Part shown: one piece after another, positions 37,745-46,043 of the stretch
Position numbering within the stretch: position 1 is the stretch's first letter
Layout of the letters: each line of letters opens with the position of its first letter
Assembly: GCF_026013415.1 (NCBI RefSeq)
Contig: NZ_JAPDOK010000006.1
Span: forward strand, 124,001 to 188,000
Origin: Sphingomonas caeni
GTDB taxonomy: Bacteria; Pseudomonadota; Alphaproteobacteria; Sphingomonadales; Sphingomonadaceae
Reading direction: 5' to 3'
Length of the DNA: 64,000 bases
The notes under the pieces: model-generated
The model's database searches: none
Told to the model about the DNA's origin: nothing
The model's input: the letters and a program-made list of their open reading frames with translations, nothing else
Position numbers and translations under genes: made by a program

Positions 37745-38860
37745 ATGACCACCGAAGTCGATTTCTACGAGCTGTTGCAGGTCGAGCGGACTGCCGACGA
37801 GGCGACGCTCAAATCCGCGTACCGCAAGCTCGCGATGCAGTATCACCCCGACAAGAATGGGGGCTGCAAGGACCATGAGGCCAAGTTCAAGGCCGTCAGC
37901 GAAGCCTATGAATGCCTGAAGGACCCGCAGAAGCGCGCCGCCTATGACCGGTTCGGCCATGCCGCGTTCAAGCAGGGCATGGGCGGCGGGGGCGGCGGTC
38001 CGCAGGATTTCGGCGCGTTCAGCGATATCTTCGAAAGCGTGTTCGGCGAGTTCATGGGCGGGCGCGGCGGCCAGCGCCAGCAGCGGCGCGGCGCGGATCT
38101 GCGCTACGACATGGAGATCCGATTAGAGGACGCGTTCCACGGCAAGAAGACCGAGATCACCGTCGATGTCGCCGGGCAGTGCGACACGTGCGACGGCACC
38201 GGCGCGACCCCGGGGACCAAGGCGAAGACCTGTCACCAGTGCAACGGCCATGGCAAGGTGCGCGCGCAGCAGGGCTTCTTCATGGTCGAGCGGACCTGCC
38301 CGGCCTGCATGGGCGCGGGCGAGACGATCCAGGACCCGTGCTCGCGCTGCCGCGGCGACGGGCGCGTCGACAAGACCAAGACGCTCAGCATCAACGTGCC
38401 CCCGGGCGTCGATGAAGGCACGCGCATCCGCCTGACGGGCGAGGGCGAGGCGGGGCCGCGTGGCGCGCCGCCGGGCGACCTCTACGTCTTCATCCATGTC
38501 GCCAAGCACCCGATCTATACGCGCGAGGGCACCACGCTCCACGCGCGCGCGCCGATCAGCTTCACCACGGCGGCGTTGGGCGGGGCGATCGACATTCCGG
38601 GGCTCGACGGCGCGCTGCATCCGATCAAGATCAGCCCGGGAACCCAATCGGGCCGCGAGGTCCGTCATCGCGGCGCGGGCATGCCGGTGCTCCAGGGGCG
38701 CGGGCATGGCGACCTGGTGGTGCATATCGTCGTCGAGATGCCGACCAAGCTGACCGCGAAGCAGCGGGAGCTGCTCGAAGAATTCCGCGCGACCGAGACG
38801 GGGGACGAGTGCCCGCAGAGCCAGGGCTTCTTCGCAAAGATCAAGTCGGCTTTGGGCTAA
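37745..38860 (+). CDS. dnaJ: Molecular chaperone DnaJ (Hsp40)
   Basis: The 371-residue protein has the J domain (HPD in QYHPDKNG near residue 32), a Gly-rich linker (MGGGGGGPQDFG), and four zinc-binding CxxCxGxG-type repeats (CDTCDGTG, CHQCNGHG, CPACMGAG, CSRCRGDG). The fourth repeat has Asp where Gly is usual. The C-terminal substrate-binding domains complete the protein. It delivers clients to DnaK and stimulates its ATPase. It lies 66 bases after dnaK, probably on the same transcript. Confidence 0.98.
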   Translation: MTTEVDFYELLQVERTADEATLKSAYRKLAMQYHPDKNGGCKDHEAKFKAVSEAYECLKDPQKRAAYDRFGHAAFKQGMGGGGGGPQDFGAFSDIFESVFGEFMGGRGGQRQQRRGADLRYDMEIRLEDAFHGKKTEITVDVAGQCDTCDGTGATPGTKAKTCHQCNGHGKVRAQQGFFMVERTCPACMGAGETIQDPCSRCRGDGRVDKTKTLSINVPPGVDEGTRIRLTGEGEAGPRGAPPGDLYVFIHVAKHPIYTREGTTLHARAPISFTTAALGGAIDIPGLDGALHPIKISPGTQSGREVRHRGAGMPVLQGRGHGDLVVHIVVEMPTKLTAKQRELLEEFRATETGDECPQSQGFFAKIKSALG

Positions 38861-38863
38861 ATT

Positions 38864-38884
38864 CCCCTCCCTTGCGGGGAGGGG
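38864..38884. terminator. Hairpin between convergent dnaJ and hydroxylase genes
   Basis: CCCCTCCC (38864-38871) pairs with GGGAGGGG (38877-38884), with a 5-base loop. There is no T-tract, so it is at best a bidirectional or Rho-assisted stop. Confidence 0.4.
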
Positions 38885-38895
38885 AGTTAGAAGCC

Positions 38896-39561
38896 TCAGT
38901 CCGCATCCCCCCAGTAGCGCAGCAGATTCTCCTCCACGCGCTGGAGCCTTGTGTAGGTTTCGACGTCCATCTTCTCGGCCATGATCGCGCCGACCTGCTT
39001 GAGTTCGGACAGCCATTCGCGGTGCTCGGCATTGGCGATGCGGCTCTCGATGAAGGTGAGCGCGATCAGCCGCGAGCCCGAGATGACCGGATCGACCTGG
39101 TGGAGCGTCGAGGAGGGATAGAGGATCGCGCTGCCGGCCTTGCCCTTGATCGCGACGTCCGACGTGCCGAGCCGGATGCGCAGCTCGCCGCCTTCATAGT
39201 CGCTCGCGTCGCTGATGAAGACGGTGCACGAAACGTCGCTGCGCAGCATGCGGTCGCCCACCGGCATATAGGCCGAATCGACGTGGACACCGTAAGCCAT
39301 GCCCGCATCGTAGCGAGTGAGCAGCGGCGGCATCATCGTCTTGGGAAAGGCGAAGGTGCGGAAAGCGTCGCTGCGGAACAGCGCGTCGGCGATGAATTGC
39401 GAAACCTGCCCGTGGATAGCGCGGTCACCGACCTGGAGGTTGTTCTTGTGGGGTGATCCCGCGGCGGTGAGCTTGCCATCGACGAAACTCGCGCGCGCGG
39501 CGATCGCGCGGAGCTGGGCAAGTTCGGTGGGGGTCAGGACATCCGGGATGCTTCGGAACAT
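38896..39561 (-). CDS. PKHD-type Fe(II)/2-oxoglutarate hydroxylase (PiuC/YbiX-like)
   Basis: The 221-residue protein has the 2OG-Fe(II) motif HVD (in AYGVHVDSAYM), a distal His (STLHQVDP) and the 2-oxoglutarate Arg (SGSRLIALTF). The N-terminal segment SIPDVLTPTELAQLRAI is typical of PiuC/YbiX. These enzymes are often linked to TonB siderophore receptors and iron uptake; none is directly adjacent here, although a receptor lies at the window start. The substrate is unknown. Confidence 0.9.
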   Translation of the reverse strand: MFRSIPDVLTPTELAQLRAIAARASFVDGKLTAAGSPHKNNLQVGDRAIHGQVSQFIADALFRSDAFRTFAFPKTMMPPLLTRYDAGMAYGVHVDSAYMPVGDRMLRSDVSCTVFISDASDYEGGELRIRLGTSDVAIKGKAGSAILYPSSTLHQVDPVISGSRLIALTFIESRIANAEHREWLSELKQVGAIMAEKMDVETYTRLQRVEENLLRYWGDAD

Positions 39562-39605
39562 GGCGCGATGGTATCAACGCCGCGCTGCCCTGCCTAGCTG
39601 TCACT

Positions 39606-39619
39606 TTACGTGAACGTAA
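39606..39619. promoter_or_regulatory. MerR-type palindromic operator candidate
   Basis: TTACGT-GA-ACGTAA is a perfect 6-bp dyad in the divergent region between the hydroxylase and glycine-zipper genes. It resembles operators of MerR-family regulators (LiuR-like TTACGTnnACGTAA). The cognate regulator is not in the window. Confidence 0.4.
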
Positions 39620-39712
39620 GCTGCCAATCGGGTTCAGGATCGGCTCAAGCCGAATCGCCTAGACCTATCCTCAGACGCGGCGAAAACGCCGGGCCACAGA
39701 GGAGTAAGTGAT

Positions 39713-40117
39713 ATGAGAAAGACCCTTATCGGCCTCACGGCCCTTGCGGTCGCGGTTCCCACCATGGCGGCGGCTCCGGCTTCCGCGCAGCGCTACGGCT
39801 ATCAGGATCAGGGCCGCTATGAGCGCAGCTATCAGGACCGGCATTATCGGGACCGCCGCTACAATGAATATGACCGCGGCGGCTATTACACCGGCCGCAC
39901 CTGGCGCGACAATCGCGGCCAGTATCGCTGCCGCCGTTCGGATGGCTCGACCGGCCTGCTGATCGGTGCCGTGGGCGGCGCGCTGGTCGGCCGCACGATC
40001 GACACCCGTGGTGACCGCACCGCCGGCACCCTGCTCGGCGCGGTCGTGGGCGGCCTGATCGGCAACGCGATCGAGAAGGACAATAACCGGAACAATGGCC
40101 GCTATCGCTGCCGCTGA
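39713..40117 (+). CDS. Exported glycine-zipper protein, paralogue
   Basis: The 134-residue protein has a signal peptide (MAAAPASAQ). A Tyr/Arg-rich stretch follows with repeated short blocks (YERSYQDRHYRDRRYNEYDR), then a C-terminal glycine zipper: CRRSDGSTGLLIGAVGGAL and GTLLGAVVGGLIGNAIEKD. It shares the CRRSDGxTGL and GRTIDTRGDR blocks with 6481..6831. Such proteins may insert in, or organise, the outer membrane. GAGGAGTAAGTG precedes the ATG. Confidence 0.82.
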   Translation: MRKTLIGLTALAVAVPTMAAAPASAQRYGYQDQGRYERSYQDRHYRDRRYNEYDRGGYYTGRTWRDNRGQYRCRRSDGSTGLLIGAVGGALVGRTIDTRGDRTAGTLLGAVVGGLIGNAIEKDNNRNNGRYRCR

Positions 40118-40208
40118 GGCGCGACGAGCAGCCACGATCGGGAGGGCCCGGCGGGAGACCGCCGGGCCCTTTCGCCTTGTGGAGCCTGCCCGTTCCCAGG
40201 AGGATTTA

Positions 40209-41045
40209 TCAATGCCCGTTGTCGCTCCAGTGCGGCGGGTCGCTCGCCAGCTTGATCACCTTGTAGCTCGCACCGACCTTGTGGAGCGCGGTGTTGGTGT
40301 TGCCGCTGCGGGGCGCGCCGATATTCTGGGTCTTGCCCGCGGCGTCCTTGATCGCGAGCGTGCCGTTCCAGCCGATCGTCATGTCGATCGCGCGGCCGAA
40401 GATGTGGAGCGAGGTAAGCGAGGCGGGGAAGGCGATGTCGAACAGCGTCGCCATCTCCTGCGCCCCCTGTTTCGACGCGGCGAGATTGCCGTGATCCCAT
40501 TGGATGTCGCAGCCGGCGACCGCGGGGACCTTGTTCGGGGCGATGTCGCCGTTCGCGACCCTCACGCAATAATGCATCAGATGGGCGCGCGTCGGGTGGC
40601 GATAGGTCGCCCCGATCGACACGCTCGCGCCCGCATCCTTGAGCGCCTTGATGAAGGCGGCGGCATTGTCGCGAAAGGGTTTGACGAGGTCGTCGACCGA
40701 ATGGCTCGTCGGATATTTGCCCTCATTGGCATGCCACCAGGCCGCGCCGCTGAGATTGGATGCGCCGGGCGCGGGAGTCGGGGCGGGGGTGAAACCGGCG
40801 CCGGCGTCGAGCGCCTTCCAGGTTCGCCCGCCGGGATCAATCTTGCCGTCGGGACTGCTGAGCCCGACGATCTGGTGCTGATAGGCCTGGATGGTGAGGA
40901 TCGTGTCGATGCTAATCACGCCGTCAGCGGCAAGCAGGGGCTCGCCCTGCGCGGCCAGATACTTGTTCAGGAGCTGCTCGACGAGCAGCACATCGGCCTG
41001 GTTATTGACGCCGCCGCTGCCCACCGACCCGCTGATCGCCGCCAT
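40209..41045 (-). CDS. Peptidoglycan-binding / M15-like peptidase (endolysin-like)
   Basis: The 278-residue protein has an N-terminal peptidoglycan-binding-like domain (VEQLLNKYLAAQGEPLLAAD and TILTIQAYQHQIVG). A Pro/Ala linker (TPAPTPAPG) follows, then a C-terminal domain with SLHIFGRAIDMTIG, matching the SxHxxGxAxD zinc motif of M15 D,D-peptidases, and PPHWSDNGH at the end. It is predicted to cut peptide crosslinks in cell-wall peptidoglycan. No signal peptide is visible, as in phage or contractile-particle lysins. No phage genes flank it. Confidence 0.78.
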   Translation of the reverse strand: MAAISGSVGSGGVNNQADVLLVEQLLNKYLAAQGEPLLAADGVISIDTILTIQAYQHQIVGLSSPDGKIDPGGRTWKALDAGAGFTPAPTPAPGASNLSGAAWWHANEGKYPTSHSVDDLVKPFRDNAAAFIKALKDAGASVSIGATYRHPTRAHLMHYCVRVANGDIAPNKVPAVAGCDIQWDHGNLAASKQGAQEMATLFDIAFPASLTSLHIFGRAIDMTIGWNGTLAIKDAAGKTQNIGAPRSGNTNTALHKVGASYKVIKLASDPPHWSDNGH

Positions 41046-41098
41046 GACTTGCCCTCCTGTGTGATGGAGGGAGTGGTAACGGGCGTTTTCCTACATTG

Positions 41099-42409
41099 CT
41101 AGCCGAACACCCGCGCGAAGATCGTGTCGACATGCTTGTAGTGATAGCCGAGGTCGAACAGCGGCTCGATCTGGTCCGCGGGCAGCGCCGCCGTCACTTC
41201 GGGATCGCCCTTGAGCAGCTCGAGCAGCGACAGCGCGCCGTCGCTCTCCCACACCTTCATCGCGTTGCGCTGGACGAGGCGGTAGCTGTCCTCGCGGCTG
41301 ACCCCGGCCTGGGTGAGCGCGAGCAGCACGCGCTGCGAATGGACGAGGCCGCCCATCCGGTCGAGATTCTTCTGCATCCGCGCCGGGTAGACGAGCAATT
41401 TGTCGATCACGCCGGTGAGGCGGGCGAGGGCGAAATCGAGCGTGATGGTCGCATCGGGGCCGATATAGCGCTCGACCGACGAGTGGCTGATGTCGCGCTC
41501 GTGCCAGAGTGCCACATTCTCCATCGCCGGGATCGCCGCGCTGCGGACCATGCGGGCGAGGCCGGTGAGGTTCTCGGTCAGCACCGGGTTGCGCTTGTGC
41601 GGCATCGCCGACGAGCCCTTCTGCCCGGGCGAGAAATATTCCTCGGCCTCGAGCACTTCGGTGCGCTGGAGGTGGCGGACTTCGGTCGCGAGCCGCTCGA
41701 TCGACGAGGCGATCACGCCGAGGGTCGCGAAGAACATCGCGTGGCGGTCGCGCGGGATGACCTGGGTCGAGACCGGCTCGACCGCCAGGCCGAGCTTGTC
41801 CGCGACATGCTGCTCGACCCGCGGATCGATATTGGCGAAGGTGCCGACCGCGCCGCTGATCGCGCAGGTGGCGATGTCCTCGCGCGCCGCCATCAGCCGC
41901 TTCTTCGCGCGGTCGAACTCGGCATAGGCTTCGGCGAGCTTGAGGCCGAAGGTGACGGGCTCGGCATGAATGCCGTGGCTGCGGCCGATCGTCGGGGTGA
42001 GCTTGTGCTCGATCGCTCGGCGCTTGAGCACGTCGAGCAGCTTATCGAGATCGGCGAGGAGGATGTCGCTGGCGCGGGCGAGCTGGACCGCGAGGCAGGT
42101 GTCGAGCACGTCCGAGCTGGTCATGCCCTGGTGCATGAAGCGCGCCTCGTCGCCGACATTCTCGGCGACCCAGGTGAGGAAGGCGATCACGTCATGCTTG
42201 GTCACCGCCTCGATCGCGTCGATCGCCGCCACGTCGATCGTTGGCTCGGTCGCCCACCAGTCCCACAGCGCCCTGGCCGCGCTCTTCGGTACCACCCCCA
42301 GCTCGGCGAGCGCGTCGGTCGCGTGCGCCTCGATCTCGAACCAGATCCTGAAGCGCGTCTCGGGCGACCAGATCGCGGTCATTTCGGGGCGGGAATAGCG
42401 GGGGACCAT
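41099..42409 (-). CDS. purB: Adenylosuccinate lyase
   Basis: The 436-residue protein carries the fumarase/aspartase superfamily signature SSAMPHKRNPVLTENLTGLA (catalytic Ser loop) and SHGIHAEPVTFGLKLA with the catalytic His. It removes fumarate from adenylosuccinate and from SAICAR in purine synthesis. The length matches the short PurB type (about 430 residues). It is transcribed alone and lies between the peptidase gene and the DUF1287 gene. Confidence 0.97.
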   Translation of the reverse strand: MVPRYSRPEMTAIWSPETRFRIWFEIEAHATDALAELGVVPKSAARALWDWWATEPTIDVAAIDAIEAVTKHDVIAFLTWVAENVGDEARFMHQGMTSSDVLDTCLAVQLARASDILLADLDKLLDVLKRRAIEHKLTPTIGRSHGIHAEPVTFGLKLAEAYAEFDRAKKRLMAAREDIATCAISGAVGTFANIDPRVEQHVADKLGLAVEPVSTQVIPRDRHAMFFATLGVIASSIERLATEVRHLQRTEVLEAEEYFSPGQKGSSAMPHKRNPVLTENLTGLARMVRSAAIPAMENVALWHERDISHSSVERYIGPDATITLDFALARLTGVIDKLLVYPARMQKNLDRMGGLVHSQRVLLALTQAGVSREDSYRLVQRNAMKVWESDGALSLLELLKGDPEVTAALPADQIEPLFDLGYHYKHVDTIFARVFG

Positions 42410-42453
42410 CGATAGCCTTTCGGGAGAGTCGCGCGGGCCCTAGCAAGCGATCT

Positions 42454-43065
42454 CTAGACCTGCCAGCGGTATCGCCCCGTGATCGGCCAGTCGAGCAGCG
42501 CATCCTCTTCGCGCGTGCCGCCGCCGATATTGTGGATGATCTGGGGCGAGGCGCGGCCCGGCTTGTCCGAGACGATGCCGATATGCGTGCCGGTGCCCGA
42601 GACGGCAGAGGTGAAGATGTCGCCGGGCTGCCATCCGGTCCCGTCGCGCGGGATCGGCAGCTCGGCATGGTGGCGGGCGAGCCAGGTGCGCAGATTGGGC
42701 ACGCGGCGATGGTCGATATTGCGGTCGGGCGCGCTCAGGCCCCATTTGCGCGGATAGGCGGCGAAGGCCGCGCGCATGTCCTCGTTGACGAGGCGCTGGA
42801 GGTCGAGCCCGAAAGCGTCGCGATAGGCGCGGATCACGACATCGGTGCACACCCCCTTTTCGCGCGGGACATCGCCGTTCGGGAAGGGGAGGCTGGTATA
42901 GGCGCTGTCGTAATGGAGCGTGACGCCCACCTGCTTGCGCGCGGCGGCGATGAGTTGGCCCGCCTTGGTGGTCGGTTTGGCGACCGGCGCCGACGCGGCA
43001 CCGCGGCAACCGGCCAGGCCGGCGCCAAGCGCGAGGATCAGGGTGCGGCGGTCGAGGGCGGTCAC
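42454..43065 (-). CDS. DUF1287 exported protein (NlpC/P60-related fold)
   Basis: From the GTG at 43065 the protein has 203 residues and begins with a signal ending LAGC, a possible lipobox. The DUF1287 domain has GVTLHYDSAYTSLPFPNGDV, VCTDVVIRAYRDAFGLDLQ (a Cys in the position of the papain-like nucleophile) and GTHIGIVSD with a His. Such proteins are probably cell-wall amidases or peptidases. The start is uncertain because no clear ribosome site is seen; an ATG at 43167 would add 34 residues unlike a signal. Confidence 0.82.
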   Translation of the reverse strand: MTALDRRTLILALGAGLAGCRGAASAPVAKPTTKAGQLIAAARKQVGVTLHYDSAYTSLPFPNGDVPREKGVCTDVVIRAYRDAFGLDLQRLVNEDMRAAFAAYPRKWGLSAPDRNIDHRRVPNLRTWLARHHAELPIPRDGTGWQPGDIFTSAVSGTGTHIGIVSDKPGRASPQIIHNIGGGTREEDALLDWPITGRYRWQV

Positions 43066-43271
43066 GGCGGCGATGCTAACATGCCGTGGCGCGGGGAACA
43101 CACGGCAATCGAATTGCGATGAGGCGGCGCTCGTCTGAGGCAAGCTGTGTTTCTTGCCCCAGATCAAGGGAACATGATCAATAGATCATCGGTTCTTGGG
43201 GGGAATGAACAACCCGGTGGACCCATCGATCGCGAAGTTTATCCTGGGTCATCAGCCGAAGAGAGGTCAAG

Positions 43272-43784
43272 ATGCTGAGATATGTTCTTCTGGCAACTAC
43301 CATGTGTATTGCCTCGCCTGCGCTCGCGCAGGAAACGACTCCCCCCGCCGATACGCAGACTCAGGATCAGAAGCCTGTGACCGAGCCTGTTTCTCCTGCG
43401 CAGGATGCGCCGCAGCCGGCCGAAGTGCCCAAGCCCACGACCGCTGCCGCCACACCGGCGCCCGCCGCCGAGGCCGCGCAGGCGAGGCCCCCCGCGCAGC
43501 CGGCTCCCGCCGCTCAGCCTGCGAGCCAGGAAGCCCAGGTCGCGCAGATCGTGAACAGCGAATTTGCGAGCTATGACAAGGACGGCAACGGGTCGCTGGA
43601 CCAGGCCGAGTTCGGCGCATGGATGATCGCGCTCCGTGTCCGCGCGCAGCCGACCTTCGTGGCGGATTCGCCCGAGGGCAAGGCGTGGGTTACCGCCGCC
43701 TTCACCCAGGCGGATGCCGACAAGAATGCGTCGGTCAACGCGACCGAACTGACCAGCTTCCTGACCCCGAGGCCCGCCGCCTGA
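43272..43784 (+). CDS. Exported EF-hand calcium-binding protein
   Basis: The 170-residue protein has a signal peptide (SPALAQ), a disordered Pro/Ala/Gln linker of about 70 residues, and two EF-hand loops: DKDGNGSLDQAEF (canonical) and DADKNASVNATEL (less canonical). It should bind Ca2+ in the periplasm. AGAGGTCAAG precedes the ATG. No catalytic domain is present. Confidence 0.85.
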   Translation: MLRYVLLATTMCIASPALAQETTPPADTQTQDQKPVTEPVSPAQDAPQPAEVPKPTTAAATPAPAAEAAQARPPAQPAPAAQPASQEAQVAQIVNSEFASYDKDGNGSLDQAEFGAWMIALRVRAQPTFVADSPEGKAWVTAAFTQADADKNASVNATELTSFLTPRPAA

Positions 43785-43844
43785 TACGCAGATCGGCTCC
43801 CGTGGCGGTCGCCGGATCGAAGATCCGGCGACCGTTGCGCGTGG

Positions 43845-44537
43845 TCAATCGGGGCATTTGCCCTGTTTGAGCAACGGATAGGCAGCTTCGGCCCAGTCGA
43901 GCGCGCGCTTGTGCGTCTCGGCGATGGTGCCGGCGGGGACCGGGATCCGCGCGATCTCGCGCTCGCCGCGGTAGAGGATCAGCGTCGCGCCGCGCGAGAG
44001 CGCCGCGTCGGCAAGCCCGCCGATCTCGGCGCGCGGCAGTTCGGAATCGCTCGCGTCATATTTTGCGCCGGGCTCGACCACGGTGCCGGTCACCCGCGTC
44101 TCACTGTCGGCGCTGACCGAGAGCTTGAGCGGCGGGGTGCGGAAACTGCCCGCGTCGATGACGATACGCAGATCGTCGCGCGCGAAATCGCCCAACGCAT
44201 AGTCGCCGAGCGTGCCCGTGACCGCAAAGGCGTGGACGCCCTGGCTCACCTTGCCCTGCGCGTCGGGCAGGCCGCTGTAGAAGAGCACGACCCGCGGTTC
44301 GATGCCGCCGAACATGCCGGGGCGATCGAAGCGCCCCTGCCCGAGATTGCCCGGCATCAGCAGGTAGAAATTGAGCACATAGCCGCCGCTGGTCTGCTCG
44401 CGCAGCACGACGCCGTCGATCTCGCAGAAGCGCGAGCCGTCCTCCATCGTCTGGGCGGCATTCCCCTTCTTCTGCGCCTCGGCAGGGAGTGCGGCGAGCG
44501 GCGCGAGCAGGGCGGCGGCGAGGAGAAAGGGCTTCAT
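43845..44537 (-). CDS. Hypothetical secreted protein
   Basis: The 230-residue protein has a signal peptide (PAEAQ). The mature part contains FCEIDGVVLREQTSGGYVLN and RVVLFYSGLPDAQGKV, ending in a Cys-containing tail KQGKCPD. No domain is recognised. It starts one base after the stop of the membrane protein at 44539 and is the last of four minus-strand envelope genes, so one operon is likely. Confidence 0.7.
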   Translation of the reverse strand: MKPFLLAAALLAPLAALPAEAQKKGNAAQTMEDGSRFCEIDGVVLREQTSGGYVLNFYLLMPGNLGQGRFDRPGMFGGIEPRVVLFYSGLPDAQGKVSQGVHAFAVTGTLGDYALGDFARDDLRIVIDAGSFRTPPLKLSVSADSETRVTGTVVEPGAKYDASDSELPRAEIGGLADAALSRGATLILYRGEREIARIPVPAGTIAETHKRALDWAEAAYPLLKQGKCPD

Positions 44538-44538
44538 C

Positions 44539-45036
44539 TCAGTTCCAGGTGGCGGAGCTGAGGCCGACCACGCCGATGACGCCCGCGCAGGCGACGAGCG
44601 CGAGCAGCACGATCGCGAGCGCGATCCCCGAGATCACGAGCCCCGCGATGCTGAGATAATAGGCGGTCTTGTCGGGCAGCTCGCGGCCCAGATTCTTGCC
44701 CTTGATGCCGAAGAAGATCGACACGACCAGGGTGAAGGGGCCGACGAACGGCACGATGAACGAGGCCACCGCACAGACGAGCGAGACGATACCCGCTGTC
44801 ATCGCGGTGCGGGCGGGATCGTCGCCCGAGAAATCGAGCGAGACGCCGCCGCTGCCCGGGACGAGGAAGATCTCGGTCGCCTCGCCCTCGGCCACCTCGA
44901 AATCGACCAGCCGCCCCGCGACCGGCTCGCCGGGGCTGCGCCAGGCATCGCGGGTGAATTTCAGCCGTCCGCCCGACAGATCGTTGATCGCGCCGGTGCC
45001 GCTGGCCGCGTCATAGCCGAGGATGGTTCCGCGCAT
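44539..45036 (-). CDS. Membrane protein with N-terminal cold-shock-like (OB-fold) domain
   Basis: The 165-residue protein starts MRGTILGYDAASGTGAINDL, which follows the pattern of a cold-shock/OB domain, then has RLKFTRDAWRSPGEP and VDFEVAEGEATEIF. From about residue 75 it has membrane helices (IVSLVCAVASFIVPFVGPFT and LSIAGLVISGIALAIVLLAL), as in TM2/DUF4190 proteins. This places an RNA-binding-like fold at the cytoplasmic face of the inner membrane. It is cotranscribed with the secreted proteins on either side. Confidence 0.7.
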   Translation of the reverse strand: MRGTILGYDAASGTGAINDLSGGRLKFTRDAWRSPGEPVAGRLVDFEVAEGEATEIFLVPGSGGVSLDFSGDDPARTAMTAGIVSLVCAVASFIVPFVGPFTLVVSIFFGIKGKNLGRELPDKTAYYLSIAGLVISGIALAIVLLALVACAGVIGVVGLSSATWN

Positions 45037-45057
45037 CGTTCGCTCCCGTGTTCGAGG

Positions 45058-45501
45058 TCATTTGGTCTGCGATCGCGCGAACGCGCGCGCCTTGGCGTGG
45101 CCGGTCACCCAGCTCGGGTTGGCGGGCGTCGCGCTGCACGCGGCGGTATAGATGAGTTCGTTCGTCGATCCCGCATTGATCGCCTGGGGCTGGGTCTTCG
45201 CCGCGACCCGGTTCTGCTCGTTGTCGCCAAGAAAGGTGGCGGCGCCGTCGATCGCCGCGGTATGCGCCGCGCAATCGACGATCATTCCGAACTCGGCATT
45301 GTCGGCGCCGCCGGGGAGCGAGGGTCCGGGGGTGGCGACCACCACGTCGAGCCGGCGCGCATTTTGCGGCCCGGTCGCCTCGGTCGCCATCACCGCTGCG
45401 CCATTGACCTTGCCCAACAGGCGATAGCGCGTGCCGTCCTGCTGCGCCGCCCCGGTGAGGGTGACGATCAGCGCGGCCGCGGCGGCGATGGATTTGATCA
45501 C
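45058..45501 (-). CDS. Small secreted protein, tandem paralogue 1
   Basis: The 147-residue protein has a signal peptide, then RYRLLGKVNGAAVMATEATG and two Cys (IVDCAAH, TAACSAT) likely bridged. The block NGAAVMATEATGPQNARRLD aligns with DNAAVMASTLITGPRNERRM of the next upstream gene, showing duplication. The family is unknown. It is 21 bases upstream of the membrane-protein gene, in one operon. Confidence 0.68.
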   Translation of the reverse strand: MIKSIAAAAALIVTLTGAAQQDGTRYRLLGKVNGAAVMATEATGPQNARRLDVVVATPGPSLPGGADNAEFGMIVDCAAHTAAIDGAATFLGDNEQNRVAAKTQPQAINAGSTNELIYTAACSATPANPSWVTGHAKARAFARSQTK

Positions 45502-45515
45502 GCGATACTCCTTGC

Positions 45516-45977
45516 TCAGGGCTTGTTGTGCAAGCTCCGGCCATAGGCGATCGCGGCCGGCACGCCGTTCAGCCGCGCCTTGCCCGCCTCGCCGGCATCG
45601 GCCTCGCCGCTGCAGCCATAGGCGAGGACCTGCGCGGCGAGCGATCCCGGCTCGGGCTTGCTCACATTGCCCTCCTGGCGCGGGACCTCGGCGATGACGC
45701 GGTCGTCCTGATAGACTTTGACGTCGCCGATCGCGAGCGTGCCCGCGGTGCAGTCCATGACGCTCTCGATATGATAGGCGTCGGCGCCGGTATCGGAGCG
45801 CTCATAGGGGACCAGCAGCTCGACCATACGGCGCTCGTTGCGCGGTCCGGTGATCAGCGTCGAGGCCATCACCGCGGCATTGTCGCTCGCGCCGACCACG
45901 CGGAATTCGTCGGCCCTTTGCGCATGCGCGCCGGTGGCGGCGAGCAGGGCGGCGGCGGTGAGAACGGTTTTGAGCAT
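45516..45977 (-). CDS. Small secreted protein, tandem paralogue 2
   Basis: From the ATG at 45977 the protein is 153 residues with signal peptide MLKTVLTAAALLAATGAHAQ. It shares the NAAVMA and GPxNxRR blocks and a Cys pair (VMDCTAG and AYGCSG) with the downstream paralogue. An upstream in-frame ATG (46028) would extend the N terminus with residues unlike a signal. The function is unknown. It lies between radC and its paralogue on the same strand. Confidence 0.68.
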   Translation of the reverse strand: MLKTVLTAAALLAATGAHAQRADEFRVVGASDNAAVMASTLITGPRNERRMVELLVPYERSDTGADAYHIESVMDCTAGTLAIGDVKVYQDDRVIAEVPRQEGNVSKPEPGSLAAQVLAYGCSGEADAGEAGKARLNGVPAAIAYGRSLHNKP

Positions 45978-46043
45978 CGTCGGTCTCCTCTGGGGCGGGA
46001 GGCTAAGGGAGAGCGGCGCGGGGGGCAAGCGCCGGGCACATCC

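Noticed and set aside
43154..43167. FNR/Crp-type site TTGCCCCAGATCAA upstream of the EF-hand gene
   Set aside because: Only one half-site matches (ATCAA); the other is TTGCC rather than TTGAT, so the evidence is too weak.
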